From: Strigamia acuminata
Lineage: Eukaryota; Arthropoda; Chilopoda; Geophilomorpha; Linotaeniidae
Direction: 5' to 3'
NCBI GenBank assembly: GCA_949358305.1
Contig: OX442317.1
Coordinates: 10,792,186 to 10,856,185, forward strand
Length of the DNA stretch: 64,000 bases
The position numbers and the translations under genes were made by a program. Positions 50,401-61,943 of this stretch are shown piece after piece. Position 1 is the stretch's first letter, and every line of letters starts with the position of its first letter. Under the pieces are notes generated by a model, which ran no database searches, had not been told where the DNA came from, and was given only the letters and a program-made list of their open reading frames with translations.

Positions 50401-53088
50401 ATTGTAATGCAATTTTAGTGTTTGGGTCTACTTTTCCGGATCACTAGACCAGTAAACTGGCTCGACCAATGGGAGTACACATTGTGAGCTACCTTTTTGA
50501 GTGCAACTCGAGTATACCTGTTTTTCAAGTTTTAACATCCAACTTTAGCCCAAATCAAATAGTTAGTTTGTGTGCTTATTTCTAATTTTTCTTGATGTTT
50601 CTAGGATATGAGCACTGTGTATGTACTCAATCCTGACACTTTACGTTTACGTTTATCCAGTGCTTCTCATGGTGTGTTGTATAATGTCTCCCACACTGCT
50701 TAAAGTTAATTCTAGAGGTATAGCGTGATATAAGCACTATACCGCGCGATCCTGCATTCTGAAGTAAATGACAAGTACCGGTAGACAATTTTCGTCGGTG
50801 TTTCGTTCAAATGTTTTTTTGGTTTTTCTCTCCTGACATTTTGCATTCCAAGTAGTTGCTGTGTAGTGGATCTTGTTGTTGTTGTTGTTGTTGTTGATCT
50901 TTTTCCCCCATCATTGTTTTGCGCATTGTAAATTCACAACAAGAGATTTACTTTTCTCTGATTGTTCTCTTAGCCTTTTAGCACTAAAGGGTTAGACAAA
51001 AATGGTATGTCAACTTGCAGTTGCACATTGACATGCTGTGCAATCACTTTAATGCAGGAGTAAGTAATTAATCATTCAATTAATCACTCAACATTTTGGC
51101 AATAGAGTACATCAAATAAATTAAATAGATTTTCAATTTAAATACATTCCTCTCTATTTGTCTGTACGTCAGCTACCTGTCTGACTTATTGTCGTCATTT
51201 TCATCGTCGCCTACATCATCATGTATTTAAATTGCAAAATTCTGTATAGTTTTGTCCTTCTTTGAGGTTTTGTAACTTTCTACCTGTATTTTTCATTATC
51301 TCCTTGTATTTTTACTCCATTGGAGTGCGCACGAATAAATAAATAAATAAATAAATAAATTGATTAAACATTCGAAATTAATAGAAAATGATGTGATAAA
51401 TACGGTATGGTATTTTTAGGCTTACACTCGCACCTACTTAACAAACTTCAATGATAATTTATCACTAGTAAAATGTAAAATGACGGCCACTAAAGAAATG
51501 CAGACCAATCCTAAAGCATTTGACATCTGCTTGGTTTTCAGTTTTCACTGATGTTAATTTCTGGCACCAGGAATGTTCAGCGCTGAAACGTTCTCCTACT
51601 TTGTGGCGTAATCTGTTGCAAGTATTTCAAACTAATCGGAATGGCCTATATTCAAATTGGAATTTTTCACGTCAGCATGGTGTGGTTGACTTTGTATTGA
51701 TAAAGTCTTATTTTAAATACTCCTTGCTTGTGCTTGATTGTCCTAATTAGGTGAGCACTCATCTTTTTGACAGAAAAGATCATGAGTGGCGTGTGACCAC
51801 TTGTGATTTTATCCGTCTAGAAGATGAGTTGGGAAAAAAGAAAAAGAAGTTACCGTACCGGTACTTTAGATTCTTACCTTAATGTAATTTTGACAAGTAG
51901 AAAGTGGTAATCCAACAAGACTGACTCCATTTATGGCAATAATTTGATCACCAATGTTCAATTGACCACATCGAGCTGCAGCACCACTAGGAGAGAGATT
52001 GGCAATAACCACCGTAGGAAGCATAGATCCCCAACCAGATTCGACAATAACTACTCCTAGGATTTCTCCCCTTGCTTTAGGAACTATTACCTGAAAATCA
52101 GATAACAGATTATTATAAGAATAATAAGAAAAAGAGTGCATTCATAAGTCAGTTTACTTCTTTCTGCATCTCTTTCTTAGCAAACATTTCTAATTCATCC
52201 CCATAAATTTCCTGAGAATTGAGTACTTCTTGGTAATCCATTTCCTTGACAAAACTCTGATCTTCTATTCCGTTTGCCTTGAGAAACTCCATGTAAGCCA
52301 CCTGAAATGCTTGACCAATCGACTGAGCGATGAATTGAGCCTACAAAGTCAAACAGAAAAGTAATGGTCAATTGGCCATTTTAACATGTCAACAACAAGT
52401 TTTGATTCATTTCGATAACCTCTTCGGATTCAAATACATGACAGATCATCTTTGGTGTTCGTCTGATTTTCGTATCATGATCGTCTTGGCAAGTCAGCAG
52501 ACGACGCCTAGCCATTAAAACTACGAGTTCTCCGATATCAGCTATGTACGAAATAGTGCGAAGAGAATGATCCATCATAATCTCCTAAATTATTTGTAAA
52601 ACATTACGATTTGATCAGATCAAAGACATTTAAACCAAACTTTAAGATCAGTATTCAAAACCATTATCTTCTCAGTTGAAATAAACAGATCAACTTCTGT
52701 GCTCGGTTGATTTTCACCTTCTGGAGCCTGGAAAACAATCAATTTCGGCAGAAATAAATAAGTTTTAACAAATTACACTACATGTCTGTAACAAGTTTGA
52801 CTTATTTCATTACATCAATTCACTATAAATCTGCACAAACAAAATAAAATGTGAGTTTTCTTACCAATGACTTCATTAGGTAAGCAGAAAAAAAGTTTCA
52901 CAACATGACACATTTTGTCGTAATGTTTAGAAAATGAGAACTCACTTTAATTCTACTAACGGCTTCTTCGGCCTGCATCATTCGAGTGGCTTTAGTGGGT
53001 TGTCCTTCACATACTAGTTGTGTTGATCCTAAATATCGGGCTCGAAACAAAACTCCTTCAATCAATACTGCAGGTTCATGAATAAGTA
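47243..53088 (-). CDS. APBA: X11/Mint (APBA) adaptor, PTB-PDZ-PDZ part, seven exons, 5' partial
   Basis: Seven minus-strand exons join in frame to 373 residues ending PVYI-stop, the conserved Mint C-terminus. The order is PTB domain (about residues 1-170: [91 protein letters not shown]), a linker ([20 protein letters not shown]), PDZ1 ([20 protein letters not shown]), then PDZ2 ([30 protein letters not shown]). Known Mints bind APP-type tails via PTB, and channels and other synaptic partners via PDZ, at membranes and synapses. The first exon here begins with two bases of a split codon, so at least one 5' exon is missing. I found none up to 64000. The vertebrate 11-residue alternative exon after RIK is absent, as I recall for insects. 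Confidence 0.95.
47790..47909 (-). CDS. APBA: X11/Mint exon (PDZ1-PDZ2 junction)
   Basis: 40 codons, [17 protein letters not shown] through [11 protein letters not shown], phase 0 at both ends, donor GTG|GTAAGT. The upstream intron (47910-51877) is nearly 4 kb and full of repeats. Confidence 0.95.
48251..49335. repeat. Dispersed repeat carrying GGAATTGGGAC minisatellite, second copy
   Basis: Shares AAATCATTCCAGTTTCACTC, TTTTAAAAGCAGGCCTC, the GGAATTGGGAC array (49147-49245) and the tail GAACCCCGTCC with the copy at about 15040-15661. The left end (CCGCCCCATCCCAATTCCGC) is the inverted counterpart of the array unit. A second short array is at 48380-48450. Confidence 0.75.
49463..49625. mobile_element. 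Palindromic MITE with a coding-like core
   Basis: Ends TAAAAAAATCTTCACATGCT and the reverse complement of the right end (one transition) form about 28-bp arms. On the minus strand the core has CCCCCAG followed by a 23-codon frame ([20 protein letters not shown]) and a stop. Confidence 0.6.
50138..50516. mobile_element. TATACTC-family palindromic element, copy h
   Basis: Arms start TATACTCGAGTTGCACTCAA (left, partly) and end with the matching right arm. The interior matches copy g inverted (GGGTCTACTTTTCCGGATCA). 379 bp. Confidence 0.85.
50520..51740. other. Intronic stretch without a recognisable gene
   Basis: Part of the long Mint intron. Contains GTT (50872-50895) and AAAT (51335-51360) microsatellites. 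No exon supported. Confidence 0.5.
51878..52090 (-). CDS. APBA: X11/Mint exon (PDZ1)
   Basis: 71 codons, [20 protein letters not shown] through [11 protein letters not shown], donor AAG|GTAAGA. Contains nearly all of PDZ1. Confidence 0.95.
52158..52340 (-). CDS. APBA: X11/Mint exon (PTB end and linker)
   Basis: 61 codons, [20 protein letters not shown] through [11 protein letters not shown], phase 0. Confidence 0.95.
52420..52584 (-). CDS. APBA: X11/Mint exon (PTB middle)
   Basis: 55 codons, [20 protein letters not shown] through [10 protein letters not shown], phase 0. Confidence 0.95.
52641..52727 (-). CDS. APBA: X11/Mint exon (PTB)
   Basis: 29 codons, [20 protein letters not shown] and IMVLNTDLK, phase 0, donor AAA|GTTTGG. 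Confidence 0.95.
52946..53088 (-). CDS. APBA: X11/Mint exon (PTB start), first visible exon
   Basis: Two leading bases plus 47 codons, [20 protein letters not shown] through AEEAVSRIK. Acceptor TTTTTCTAG|TAC; donor AAA|GTGAGT. The upstream partner exon must end in phase 1. Confidence 0.95.
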
Positions 53089-53256
53089 CTAGAAAAACAA
53101 AAACAAAAACAATGAATTCATCAGTTCATTAATGCAGCAATTATGAAAATACTCATTTGTCTGATTTTAAAAAAAACCTATAAATGATTATGATTATGAT
53201 TACTATAATTTCTTAAAGTAAATACGGTGCTACCCTGGTTTGGTTTGGTTGATATG

Positions 53257-53438
53257 GTTTGGAGGGCACAGACCTAAAATGTGAATTTGACCAGGTCTGG
53301 AAATCTGATGGGTTGATGGTGCTTTTTATGGTGTGCCATAAAAATCGAATTTCTGCAATTTCTGCAATTTCTGCATACTGTATATTATTTTATCTCACAC
53401 CCTGGTTGGACTCACGATTTTAGGTGTGCCCTCCAAAC
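53257..53438. mobile_element. Small inverted-repeat element
   Basis: GTTTGGAGGGCACAGACCTA and the reverse complement of the right end (TTTAGGTGTGCCCTCCAAAC) differ by a single base. About 180 bp. Confidence 0.65.
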
Positions 53439-53439
53439 A

Positions 53440-54550
53440 AAGTATTGTTTCTCTTTGGTATTTGTCATTCCAAAAGAAATACATCATTCTTATTTTCCTA
53501 TTATTCCAGTTTTGCTTATCTATTTTGCTTATTTTTATGGATGATAAAACAAATGCATCAAAAATGTTAAAATCTCAACAACTCACGCCAAATTGTAAAA
53601 AAATCTATTCATTAGCACATTTTACAAAGACTTGCTGTTAAAAACAACCCATAACTAGCCACGTTGCAAACAAGTAAATCGGAATTGTCACACATGAAAC
53701 AGGCAGTTTTTATGGATGCCAATCCAGATAACTTAATCGGGCCTAATAACAGCGATGTTTGCCACGACACCTATTTGTTTTTACTGCTCACTGAAACAGC
53801 AGATTAATACATTGTCAACCTCTGTGTGATAGAGATTAAAATTATTTTTTTCCTAGGGCACTAAAATTGTTCCAGAGCATTAACTCAGAGTCGACCAACT
53901 GTAATTGCTGTCATTCAAAGAATGAAAAGTGTAAAAAATGCTTCCCATGTTTTTTATGTCTGCGAATTAACACTGCAGTTGGTTTGCGGACGACACCAAA
54001 TTTAATGTAATCATTAGATTACAATGAAAAAAATAGAGTATGTGATTCTTATGAAAGGTAACAATAACAAATTGCTGGTTTTACAAATAGTACAATTAAA
54101 CTAAAAACTGTTTAGACGAGAGACTGTTGCATTAAGACTGAACCACCTACAGCCAACAGTAAAGCAGTAAACAGTAAACAGTAAATCATAGTTTGGGATG
54201 TTTTGGGAGAGGGAAAGTTGACCGGTAATTCATTGATGTAATAATGGATTCACATATAGCCATTTTGGATAGAAATCTTGCTGAATCAAACTAAAAATTG
54301 GATTTCCAAGTGGTTTGTTGTATCAACAGGACATCAACCCAAAACATACATAAAAATTTGAGAAGAATATTTCACCCAATAAAAAATTAGCTGCTTAGTT
54401 CCTTCAGAGCAAAATGAAAAATTCCCATTTTTCTGCTGCAACAATTCATCACTAAATATCATTCCGTTCCATATTGTAACAGTTCCTTTGCCCACAACAA
54501 TCTATTTTTTGCAGAGAGCAGGAAGTGCTTGGAAATTGTTAATTTCACAT
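53440..54550. other. Mint upstream intron, no gene seen
   Basis: AT-rich DNA with no recognisable exon or element ends. Confidence 0.5.
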
Positions 54551-54569
54551 AATCAGTTATATTTTCTTG

Positions 54570-54860
54570 TATTTGTGACACTTAGCATGGTCTTAGCCCT
54601 GTAGGCAGGACGCCCGGCTGGGGATTCGGCAGTGCAAACCGCAATGCATGGGACGACTTTCTTAAGGACCCCATAATTCTTAAGGACATTTGAAGAACTG
54701 GGAAAACACAAAAAACCCAGTGAGAGATAGGTGGGAGATGTTCTTGCCATAGAAACAGGATGAGAAAACAACTGGGATTCCCAATAGGTCACCCATCCAA
54801 GTACTGACCAGATGCACTGACCAGATGCAATGCAGCTTAAATGCTGTGTTTTAATGGAAA
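54570..54860 (-). repeat. 5S rRNA-derived SINE-like repeat
   Basis: The minus strand contains GGTCAGTACTTGGATGGGTG ACC, the internal control region of 5S rRNA, preceded by GCTGCATTGCATCT (weak match to the A-box side) with a 13-bp duplication (CATCTGGTCAGTG). The sequence after it is unrelated to 5S, so this is a SINE3-type chimera or 5S pseudogene, not a working 5S gene. Confidence 0.6.
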
Positions 54861-55009
54861 CTGGTGATCAACACAGTGAGCCATTCCTATTAGATCAATG
54901 CCTTCTGGGAACTGATTTTATTTCTTGTTTCATTTGTTCCTTGAAAAATAATTGTATTTCCAATAATTTAAAGATCAAAGAAAACATTCTTTCATAAGAC
55001 CTATGTTAT

Positions 55010-56262
55010 AGCGATAACTTTGCTTCATCAAAGTTGGCCTAGATGCAATTGCTCAGAAAATATTTGGAGGGGAACAGACTTTTCTTCCATCCTGTATAAG
55101 GCTTCAGTCATTTTTAAGAAAAATAGGTGTTCCAGAGTTTTGCCTCACTCTGTATATATTTTGAAATTATTGTTCATCTGTAGCTAAGCAGATTTTGTTG
55201 ACTTTACAAGCAATAAACCATAAGTGGTTTTATTTTTTTGGTGCATTTAAATCCAAAATGTTGACAACATGTTTTATTTTTTCATGCAGTTTTAGTAGGT
55301 AATTTTTTCTATGTCTAAATTCACTCAAATTTTCAAATTCCTTCAATACTGAGATTTCAGTGGTCTTATATTTATGGAAGGGAGTATATTTTGGTGTGGA
55401 TTTATTTCTTTTGTGGTTTTTCTGTTTTGGGGGGTTTTTAAAGAAGGGGATGTGTGTGACACTTGCCTGACTGTTTTGGTTAACTGGTTTATTTGGCTTT
55501 CTCTGTGGCTTTGCTGTTGATGGGATGAACTGTATGGCATTTGTCTGTAGTGTGAAGATGTCACAAAATTTGTCTATCAGTGTTGATCTTATACGGAAGT
55601 TGGGTGAGGGCAATCAAATGATGTCATCAAATTTGACTTTGAAGGCCATTTTCAAGGTCATACACTTTCTAACTTTTAAACCAATCAGGTTAGAGAAAAA
55701 TTAACAATAACAAAGTTGTAGAAGACCATCCAATTAGTATTATCCAACTTACCTAAGTCACTTTAAGTTATTTTTTTTTGTTTTAAAATGAAAACAAATC
55801 AGCCAAATCAGCCAAATCAGCCATTGTGGCAAAAATTAAATTTCTATTGCAAAAGTACTGAATTTCTTCAATAAATGTATTCAAATTTGCATTATTATAA
55901 AGTAAACAAGAAAAAGCACTGTTTTTTTAATGTCTACATTATTTTATTTTCATAAGAAGAAACAATTTCAATTGGCTGATTTGTTTTCCTTATTTTTTTA
56001 AAAAAAAAAACAGTTAACTTAAGATGATTAAGATAAGTTGAACAGTACTAATTTGATGGTGCTCTACAACTTTGTAATTGGAAATTTTTCACTAACCTGA
56101 TTGGTTTAAAAGTTAGAAAGTAAATGATGTCATCCAATGATGTCATCAAATTTGACCTTGAAGGTCATTTTCAAGGTCATTCACTTGCTAACTTCTAAAC
56201 CAATCAGGTAAGAGCAAAATTTCCAATCAGAAAGTTGTAGAGCACCATCAAATTAAAGGGTG
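55010..56262. repeat. Cluster of repeats with TGACCTTGAAGGTCA words
   Basis: Contains two inverted blocks (55615-55750 and 56040-56262) sharing TTCTACAACTTTG-type words and TTTGACCTTGAAGGTCATTT. Between and before them is a minus-strand frame (55230-55613, 127 codons, Lys/Pro/Asn-rich, e.g. PFFKNPPKQKNHKRNK) that I cannot assign. Probably a mobile element with its own basic protein. Confidence 0.5.
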
Positions 56263-56750
56263 TCCCAAAAATAACGCAAGATTTGAATTTGCCGCCATTT
56301 GTGCAGTAAATTGTTTGCAACCCTGAAACAACAACAAATTGACAGCTGAGAGTTTAGGGTTAGGTTTAGGGTTAGTGAAAATGGAGTGTTACACTATACA
56401 AAAACGTGTTTAGGGTTAGTAAAACTGGAGCGTTACACGATACGACAACGTGTAACAATTCAATTACTGCATGAGACTTGAGACATTTCCTGATCGTGTA
56501 GTCTCTCGTTTCGGTGATCAGAATTGTAATGCACGGGTGGTTGTGGGCTTGTTGACATAGACCTTTGACTTCAAATAACCCCATAAAAAGAAATCTAATG
56601 GTGTTAAATCACCGGATCTAGGGGGCCAATTTTCACTAACCCTAAACCTAACCCTAAACTTTAAGCTGTCAATTTGTTGTTGTTTCAGAGTTGCAAACAA
56701 TTTACTGCACAAATGGCGGCGAATTCAAATCTTGCGATACACGCGTTTTC
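56262..56750 (-). mobile_element. Mariner-like element remnant, fold-back
   Basis: The left end GGGTGTCCCAAAAATAACGC, continuing with AATTTGCCGCCATTTGTGCA, is inverted on the right (TGCACAAATGGCGGCGAATT), with about 90-bp arms. On the minus strand a fragment reads NWPPRSGDLTPLDFFLWGYL then SKVYVNKPTTTRALQF, the third catalytic block of mariner-type transposases (with G for P in RSPDLTP). Most of the transposase is gone. Confidence 0.75.
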
Positions 56751-56837
56751 CTTGTGTCCGCCGTTTTTAAACTTAAATCCGACTCCATCCGTTCTTCAAG
56801 ATAAGTTTTGCGAATTATTCACTTATAAGCTTGTTAA

Positions 56838-57000
56838 CAGATCGGATTGGATCGAATTCTGACCAATCCGAATCCGATCCGAAAATAGCGCGGATCGGAA
56901 AATGCCGATCCGATCCGATCCTCATTCCCTGGTTGGCCTATCCGATCCGATCCGTGATCAATCCGCGGATTACGGATCAATTGCGGATGCATTTTTTTTT
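56838..57000. repeat. ATCCGATCC-rich segment
   Basis: About a dozen GATCCGAT/ATCGGATC words in 150 bp, partly inverted, ending in a T-run. Low-complexity mobile debris. Confidence 0.6.
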
Positions 57001-57064
57001 TTTTTTTTTTTGCCTAAAAATGATTAAATTCCCCTTTCACATCAACTAAAAATCGAGAAAATAA

Positions 57065-57222
57065 ACAAAAAAAGCCGAACTGGCGCACGCAGCGAACAGG
57101 GACGAACAAACGATCAAAAAAGGCCTATAACCGACCTGGCGAATAAACACCCGATTCGGTATAGACCTTTTTTGGTCATTTGTTCGTCGCAGCGTGCGCC
57201 GGTTGGGCTTTTTTTGTTTTAT
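57065..57222. mobile_element. Palindromic MITE
   Basis: The left arm AAAAAAGCCGAACTGGCGCA and right arm TGCGCCGGTTGGGCTTTTTT, with inner GACGAACAAACGATC/GGTCATTTGTTCGTC, form arms of about 60 bp. Confidence 0.75.
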
Positions 57223-57825
57223 GTTCTCGATGTTAATTCATTTTTAATGGTTCTTTTTTTTGCAACATCAACAAATACAAGCGGCCCAATACAAATGGGT
57301 GCGGGTAGTACATTCTTCATCTTGCAAAAAACATTTTGACTTCCTTTTTACTCAATAGCAGAATTTGTTTAAACCACCTCATCACAGTTTTCCACTGCAA
57401 AGCTCTCCACAAATCATCACCAAAGCACCAGCTAATAACCACAAACACAACAAAAAAACAGCACAAATGCACATCCACTCAAATCATAACCAATTACACC
57501 CTGAATCACCATCACCACTGCCGCTACTGTCGTCGCCAGACTCATCACTAACAAAACGTTGCACTCAAACAAAGAGAAACACCAACCAACAAATTCAAAA
57601 ATCAAAACCGTTTCTAGGAAGGGAGGTAAAGTTAGAGTAAAATCATTGCATGACTTTTGCACAGAACATCTCGAGCTGTAAGGTTGCAACTGGGAAAATG
57701 TGAAGTTATCATTCCATACTCAATGAGCTTAAGAAAAGATTAAAATTGTTATAATGATACGCACACAACTTTACATTGTATAGATAAGTATTTTAATCTT
57801 TTGAAAAAAACCATAAATATTATGT

Positions 57826-59495
57826 ACAGTAGAGCTCAAAAGTATGTAGACAATGCGATTTTTCGTCGCCAAATGAACAATTATTCACCAATTGTTTTAA
57901 AATTTTAATCACGTTTACACATTACCGTACTATTGTTTATACCCCCAGTAAATTTCGGAGTGCTGCTAAAATTAGTTTTTATGCTACAGTTGATTGTGTG
58001 TTTTTAGTGAGATCAAAAGTACAGTACATAAATAGATTATCACATTTAAGGCATTAAATTGGATTTAAAAAGTGGTTTAATAACAATATTTATAATTTGA
58101 TTAATATTTAGTAGAATAACCTTTTCCAGCAATTACTGCTTGACATCTTCAAGGCATAACATCAATAAGATTGCTTATTTTTCTTAAAGGTACTGTATAG
58201 ATTCCCAAGCCCTTTGTAGCATTTCAAATCTGTGCTGCTTATTTTTTGGTTTAGCCCCTCCACATTGCGTGTCAAGAATGTCCCACTTAGGCTCAATTGG
58301 ATTTAAATTGGTGGATTAGGATGGCCACTTTTTTGGTTTTAAACCACTCCTGGAGTATGTTTGGGGTCCTTATCTTGTTAGAAAATCCAACCCCTAGGCA
58401 TGTTTTCTTTGGCAAATGGAAGCATATTGGTCCTCAATATTTCTTTGTACAGCCTTAGACATAAAAAACGTCCAATTCCAACTTGAAGCTCACCTGCAGA
58501 ATGAGCGTTTTCGACTCTATCCACCAGGTAGTGTAAAAACTCACTGATAAGTTATGACATTTTAATACTGTTGTTAGGACAAGACGAGACATCGAGTCGA
58601 AATTGATGTAATTGAAACTCAATGCCACCTGGTAGATAAACCTTTAACAGCTAAACTGAAGGAAAGGTTTTTTTTATCCATGACATGGCCTTGTCCATTA
58701 CCCCATCATGACTAAAACAGCCCCAAACTATAAGACTTCCTGCACCATGCTTCACTGTTGTTGGGGACGTCGGACATACTTCACTCCATCACTGGCAAAC
58801 AGTAAAAATTTAGACTAATCACTCCAGAGAACTTTCCTCCATTCTTTGGCAGTCCAGTTTTTATGGTCTTTAGCAAATATAAGTCGGGCTATCCTGCTTT
58901 TCTTTGAAATTAATGGTTTCTTTATAAGGTGGCTTCCATGAAGATTTGCATCACTCAAACTAACACAGAACTAACACCACATCAATGTTGTAATATGATT
59001 TCAGTTCACGATTTAAATCAGCAGCAGTTTTTATAGGGTCAGCCATATTAAGCCTTTTTAGTATTTTATCTTCTCGAGATGAAATAACTCGCGGTCTGCC
59101 TGTCTCAGAAGACCCTGAAACATCCCCACGTTTCTGGAAACGCCTCATAATGAAACCTACAGCTGCCTTTGAAATGTTAAATTGATTGGAGCTGTGCTGC
59201 TGTAACTATTTCCCCGAGTTACATGATTCACTACAGCTTTCTTAACGAGTGTTCGCAAATAACCTCGATTTTTTTCCTCATGGTTGCTAAAATTGATTAG
59301 TTTTGTAGTTTAATAACGAAAAAAAAAATTCAATGGAAACAAATCGTCTATATACTTTTCATATTCTCGAATTTCAAATGTAATCACCATTCAATTGTTT
59401 TGAAACTTGGCACCAGAGGTCACTTTGATTTGATTAAAATTTCATAACAATCGGAAAATCATTGTAGAAATGGCGACGAAAAAACGAATCGTTTT
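57826..59495 (-). mobile_element. Tc1-like transposon remnant
   Basis: The ends GCGATTTTTCGTCGCCA (57850) and TGGCGACGAAAAAACG (59470) are inverted. The minus strand starts with a helix-turn-helix part: RRFQKRGDVSGSSETGRPRV, then SREDKILKRLNMADPIKTA. Toward 58130 it carries weak DDE pieces in several frames. An insertion near 58490-58690 (CAGCTAAACTGAAGG...TTTTTTTATCCATGAC) breaks it. Inactive. Confidence 0.75.
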
Positions 59496-59499
59496 ATTA

Positions 59500-59545
59500 T
59501 CGATTTTATTATCGATTTTATTATCGATTTTATTATCGAAATTAT
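59500..59545. repeat. TTTTATTATCGA tandem repeat
   Basis: Four near-identical 14-15-bp units. Confidence 0.8.
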
Positions 59546-59840
59546 TTTGAAAAATTTCTACACCATTTCTTTACATGTGATCGACTCCGCTTTTGCAATA
59601 TTCTAACATCCCGTAAAGAGAATACTGGTATGAATTAAATAATTTCTTGTTTCTAAGCAGGGCCGCCGCGACCCCTTTTGGCACCACTAGCAAAATATTT
59701 TTTTCACGCCCCAACCAGCCGCACAGTGAGAGCAATAAAAAAAGAGTTAAAATTGGTGTATTGCAGTGGTGCAATATTGCAGCATAGACCCTGCAACATA
59801 GGAGCCAAACCTTATTAAAAAAATTAATTTATCTAAGATT

Positions 59841-59972
59841 TCTAAGAATTTTACTAAATTTCCAAGAATTTTGCTAAATTTCCAAGAATTTTGCTAAATT
59901 TCAAAGAATTTTGCTAAATTTCCAAGAATTTTGCTAAATTTCCAAGAATTTTGCTAAATTTCCAAGAATTGT
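59841..59972. repeat. 20-bp tandem repeat inside the hAT-like element
   Basis: About six to seven units of TCCAAGAATTTTGCTAAATT with few changes. Confidence 0.9.
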
Positions 59973-60192
59973 TAATTTTAGACATATAAAGAATTTTAAA
60001 CAACAACAACAAAAATCAGTAGCTGCATTCAAAAACTAAAATATTTTGTGTTTTACTTAAATTTTAAACAAAAAATGACATCGTTTCCTGTTTAAGCCCA
60101 TGTTAATGTTGGTGTTAATGAAAAATGTTTCAGTCCACAATCACCATGTACTTTGTCCCCACATAGTTGGGATAGTGTATAATAGTATTTCA

Positions 60193-61222
60193 ATAGAGAG
60201 TTTGCGGGATACATTTTTCCCTTAAAGTTAAACACTATACGGTATAAAAATAATGTAAGGGAAAAATGATAAATTAAGTTTTTGCGGGCTGCACTTTTCC
60301 CTTATCACTACGCTATTTCAGTCAACTACTGACAGTTAGTAATTTTAGGCCTAAAAATTTAATTTGGGGGCGTAAATGTGCAAATTTCTGCATAAAATTT
60401 CACTATTATGCCTATAAAGTATGGTTTTGGGCCTAAAATTCAATTTTGGGCCTCACTTAAAATTCAATCTACGTTCCTATTGTTGGAAAATGAACATTTA
60501 CATTTACATTTGTAGTTGGGACAATTGGCTCACCTGTTTTGTCTAGCCCATGTGTTTATGGTTTAGCATGTGGCAGCATGATGCACGCGTTGTAAGTTAT
60601 GTATTGAGTCGTGTAATTTCCTCAATCCAAAGTTTTATGTGTTCCCTGACGTTGAGGTGTTCACGATCTGCGTACAAGGTGGTGTTAATGTATAGCTAAT
60701 AATCTAAACATTGATTGCTTTTTGCTTTTGTTAGACATTATATTGCGCATTTATGTTTTTGCAAAGTGTTTGTCCATTTAAAAGTACCGTACCCTATTCT
60801 TTATAATTCGTATATGGATTTGTTCATCCTGTTATTATTGTATAGTCATATGATGACTAATTGATTGATTTGTTCTTTACTTTAATGTATGACCAGTGAG
60901 GTCACTCTTCCTTTAAGTTTTGGCTAATAAACATGGCCGCCCGCTTTGAGTTTTACTATGGCAAACCTGAACCAAGCTTGGACTCACTAATTTCCGATTT
61001 TTCCGATGTGTGATGTGTTTGTGTTTGATCGGGACAACAAAATAATCGCCATTTGCAATGGGCAGAGCTAACAATGTAATGTTCTCAATTCTCATTGGCT
61101 GCGCTACATTTTAATTTAGTGTTGAAAACGATACACTAAAGATTTTTCCCTTACGATATGACACTAAAATAGTGTAACGTAAAGAAAAATAAGGGGAAAA
61201 TGCATCCCGCGAACTCTCTATT
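60193..61222. mobile_element. Nested element with ATAGAGAGTTTGCGGGAT ends
   Basis: The left end ATAGAGAGTTTGCGGGATAC ATTTTTCCC and the right end, whose reverse complement is ATAGAGAGTTCGCGGGATGC ATTTTCCCC, are inverted. An inner copy of TTGCGGGCTGCACTTTTCCC lies at 60282. Entirely within the hAT-like element, so younger. No transposase seen. Confidence 0.75.
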
Positions 61223-61943
61223 ATGTTTATTTATATTTACCGCATTGTTATTTATTTATTCTTGCGATAACGCGTGACTTACGCCCGTGCGAGCACTTTG
61301 ACATGGCCAGGCACACCCCAGCACCTACACGACGCGCTCAGAAGCGCTCATCGTTCCCGAAATCAACGCTGACGACAACGCATCAACGGTAATCGTTTCA
61401 CGGACATTTTCCGACATATTTTTACCACGCTTCCGTGTTGTTTTTGCGCCTACCACGTTCAGTTAAAACTTAAAATACACTTAAACTAAAGTTGTTATTT
61501 TAATTTTTAAATGCAGCTACTGCTATATCGAATATTAAAGACACAGAAATAAACATAAGAAAAGAAATACAACTTTTACTTATTTCTTATTACTACTAAA
61601 AATAAAAAAATAAAAAATATAATAATAAATCACTTGACCCCAGCATCATTTGAATTTTAGCACCCCTTTAAACTCTTGTGCCCCAAGCAACCGCTTGTCC
61701 TGATTGTGCGTAGCGGCGGCCCTGTTTCTAAGAAATATTAAGTGCTAAACTTGTCAGGATTTAGTAAATAATTTTTTAACTCACCCAACCCGGATGAGAT
61801 AAGACGAGATGCATGAGTAAAAGAAAAATAAAGTAGTAAATAGCACATTATTAATATTAAGTAAACGATTTGCTGACACTACTACAAGTAAAAAGGTTAA
61901 TATAGAGAGTATAATCAAACAGTATAGAAATGCACAAAGGATA

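Larger units (their letters stand above)
59658..61724. mobile_element. hAT-like non-autonomous element with 8-bp target duplication
   Basis: Starts CAGGGCCGCCGC and ends with GCGGCGGCCCTG. Both sides carry the 8-bp repeat TTTCTAAG (59650-59657 and 61725-61732), as expected for hAT transposition. The next words (CCTTTTGGCACC left, GTGCCCCAAGCAACCGC right) are partly inverted. No transposase was recognised in 2,067 bp. Contains a 20-bp tandem repeat and a nested element. Confidence 0.8.

Noticed and set aside
52850-52900. A possible 6-bp microexon (Ser-Leu) between the Mint exons at 52946 and 52727
   Set aside because: The exons join directly as RIK-APEGE, as I recall for insect X11 proteins, and the acceptor needed is poor.
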